From Leptidea sinapis (taxonomy: Eukaryota > Arthropoda > Insecta > Lepidoptera > Pieridae), in NCBI RefSeq assembly GCF_905404315.1, contig NC_066281.1:12800001-12864000 (forward strand): DNA of 64,000 bases, written 5' to 3'. Both the position numbers and the translations under genes were made by a program. Under the pieces are notes generated by a model that worked only from the letters and a program-made list of their open reading frames with translations, was not told the DNA's origin and searched no databases. This document shows positions 62,763 through 64,000 of the stretch, piece after piece (the stretch's first letter is position 1; every line of letters starts with the position of its first letter).

Positions 62763-64000
62763 TTATTATCTTGAAGGTTAAGTTTGGTTGTTGAATGAGT
62801 TGTGTTCTGCTGCTGTCTCTTTCTTGTGCGATTGATAATTCGCTGTAGTCGATCGTAGGTGACACTGTTATTGTTTCTATTCGACTTAATGCGTCGGCAA
62901 TAATATTGTTTTTTCCACTGATGTGTCGAATATCGGTTGTGAATTCACTTATGAATAATAATTGGCGCGTTCGGCGTGGCGTTTCGTTTGCAGTATGTGT
63001 TTTATTCATAGCGAATGTGAGGGGTTTGTGGTATGTTAATATAATTAATTCACGTCCTTCAAACATCTTACGGAAATGTTTCACTGACTTATAGACGGCT
63101 GAGAGTTCTCTGTCATACGCTGAGTATTTCTTCTCCGCCTCTGAGAATTTCTTTGAGAAGTAACCGAGTGGTTGCCAATTATTTTCGATGTATTGTTGTA
63201 GGACTGCACCTACTGCATTGTCAGACGCATCGCAGAATATTGCGATAGGGGCATCATGTGACGGGTGAGCGAGTAAGGTAGCTTTGGATATACTATTCTT
63301 GCACTCTTCGAATGATTGTGATGCTTCGTCGGTCCATTCAATTATTGTTTTATCACGTTTCTTGACATGGTGTAGGTAAGCGTTTAGCGAAGCTTGTATT
63401 GATGCAGCATTCGGTATGTGGTCACGATAGAAATTTAACATGCCTAGAAATCGTCTTAAACCTTCTATAGTTTTCTGTTTTGAATATTCGGTAATGGCTT
63501 TAATCTTCTCTTCTGGTGGCTGTGTACCGTTTTTTGATACGATGTATCCAAGAAATTTGACTTCTGTTTTGCCTAAGTTACACTTCGCGGGGTTGATAGT
63601 GATACCGTTTTCTTCCAATCTTCTAAGAACTGTTCTTAGGTGATCGCGATGCTCAGTCTCGTTTGCTGAGGCTATGAGCAAATCGTCGATGAATGGGAAA
63701 ACGTAGTCTCATCCACGGAGCACTTCGTGAATAAATCGCTGAAATGTTTGTCCCGCATTCTTCAGACCAGGACACATGCGAGGAAATTCGAATAAACCCA
63801 TTTGTGTGACGATAGCTGTTTTCTCTATGTCCTGTTCCCTGGTCTTCAATTGTTGGTAAGCGCGGTTGAGGTCGATTGTGGAGAATATTGTTTTGCCGGA
63901 CAGATGATGGGTGAAGTCCTTGACTCTCGGCACTGGATAACGATCAGGTTTGGTTATGCTGTTCAATCGTCTATAATCACCACATACCCGTATATCTCCA
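62731..64000 (-). pseudogene. Gypsy-B copy 2 reverse transcriptase and RNase H
   Basis: On the minus strand the frame enters from beyond 64000 (GDIRVCGDYRRLNS), continues PDRYPVPRVKDFTHHLSGKT, IFSTIDLNRAYQQLKTREQD and FEFPRMCPGLKNAGQTFQRF, then hits one in-frame TGA at 63709-63711. The same frame resumes with FPFIDDLLIAS (catalytic F-I-D-D), then GYIVSKNGTQPPEEKIKAIT, FLGMLNFYRDHIPNA, PIAIFCDASDNAVGAVLQQY and HISGKNNIIADALSRI. RT and RNase H are otherwise open. It ends at 62731 at the deletion junction with integrase. Confidence 0.85.

Larger units (their letters stand above)
62099..64000 (-). mobile_element. Gypsy-B copy 2 internal region, continues beyond window
   Basis: Same family as copy 1, with the same C-terminal integrase and RNase H sequences. 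A deletion relative to copy 1 of about 615 bp near 62743 removes the integrase core. RT is retained. The right end is cut by the window. Confidence 0.85.

Noticed and set aside
1..64000. CRISPR array, operon or prokaryotic defence system
   Set aside because: No spaced direct repeats with unique spacers, no operon-like spacing; introns and insect transposons show a eukaryotic genome.

Overview
The window is eukaryotic and almost certainly from a lepidopteran insect. Coding DNA is sparse and split by short introns with GT/AG ends. Intergenic DNA is AT-rich and packed with insect-type transposons. The host genes I recognise are an Osiris-family gene (an insect-specific family), BCDIN3D, a BAP18-like gene and NUFIP1. 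Nothing prokaryotic is present (no operons, CRISPR or rRNA).

Layout. 1-14 kb: gene-poor DNA with LINE tails, an interspersed repeat (repeat A), a 228-bp MITE, a tRNA-like relic and a nested repeat with an 11-bp target duplication. 13.0-15.1 kb (minus): an Osiris gene with a TATA box and TCAGT initiator in ideal spacing. 16.9-24.1 kb: two LINEs in plus orientation. The first (L-A) is CR1/Daphne-like with an (ATTTC)5 tail. The second (L-B) is complete at both ends, bounded by a 20-bp target duplication. 25.55-27.41 kb: a Harbinger-like DNA transposon with matching terminal inverted repeats. 27.77-29.15 kb (plus): a four-exon BAP18-like gene without a SANT domain. 29.25-29.98 kb (minus): intronless BCDIN3D, convergent with BAP18 and with overlapping predicted 3' ends. 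30.4-35.6 kb (minus): a decayed Ty3/gypsy element with two LTRs (gypsy-B copy 1). 37.2-41.8 kb (plus): a three-exon NUFIP1 gene whose introns hold dead LINEs. 42.7-49.7 kb: repeat A copies and a minus-strand mosaic of at least three LINE fragments, one split by a 1,027-bp Harbinger-type element with TAA duplications.

49.8-64 kb is a nest of elements. A MADF-type gene fragment is cut by a plus-strand Ty3/gypsy element (gypsy-A). Its gag is split by a jockey-like LINE (J1). Its pol is cut by a second, minus-strand gypsy-B copy whose LTR contains a nearly intact 5.1-kb jockey-clade LINE (J2). J2 joins ORF1 to ORF2 through a UAAUG stop/start overlap. A 5'-truncated J2 copy sits at almost the same LTR position in gypsy-B copy 1.

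How the genes relate: the four host genes look independent. BAP18 and BCDIN3D share a terminator region and could influence each other as natural antisense transcripts. The rest of the window is transposon biology: insertion, truncation and nesting. I found no clearly new biological system. The most notable points are the repeated J2 insertion at one LTR position, the SANT-less BAP18, the overlapping gene ends and the nested 3' hairpin of LINE L-B.
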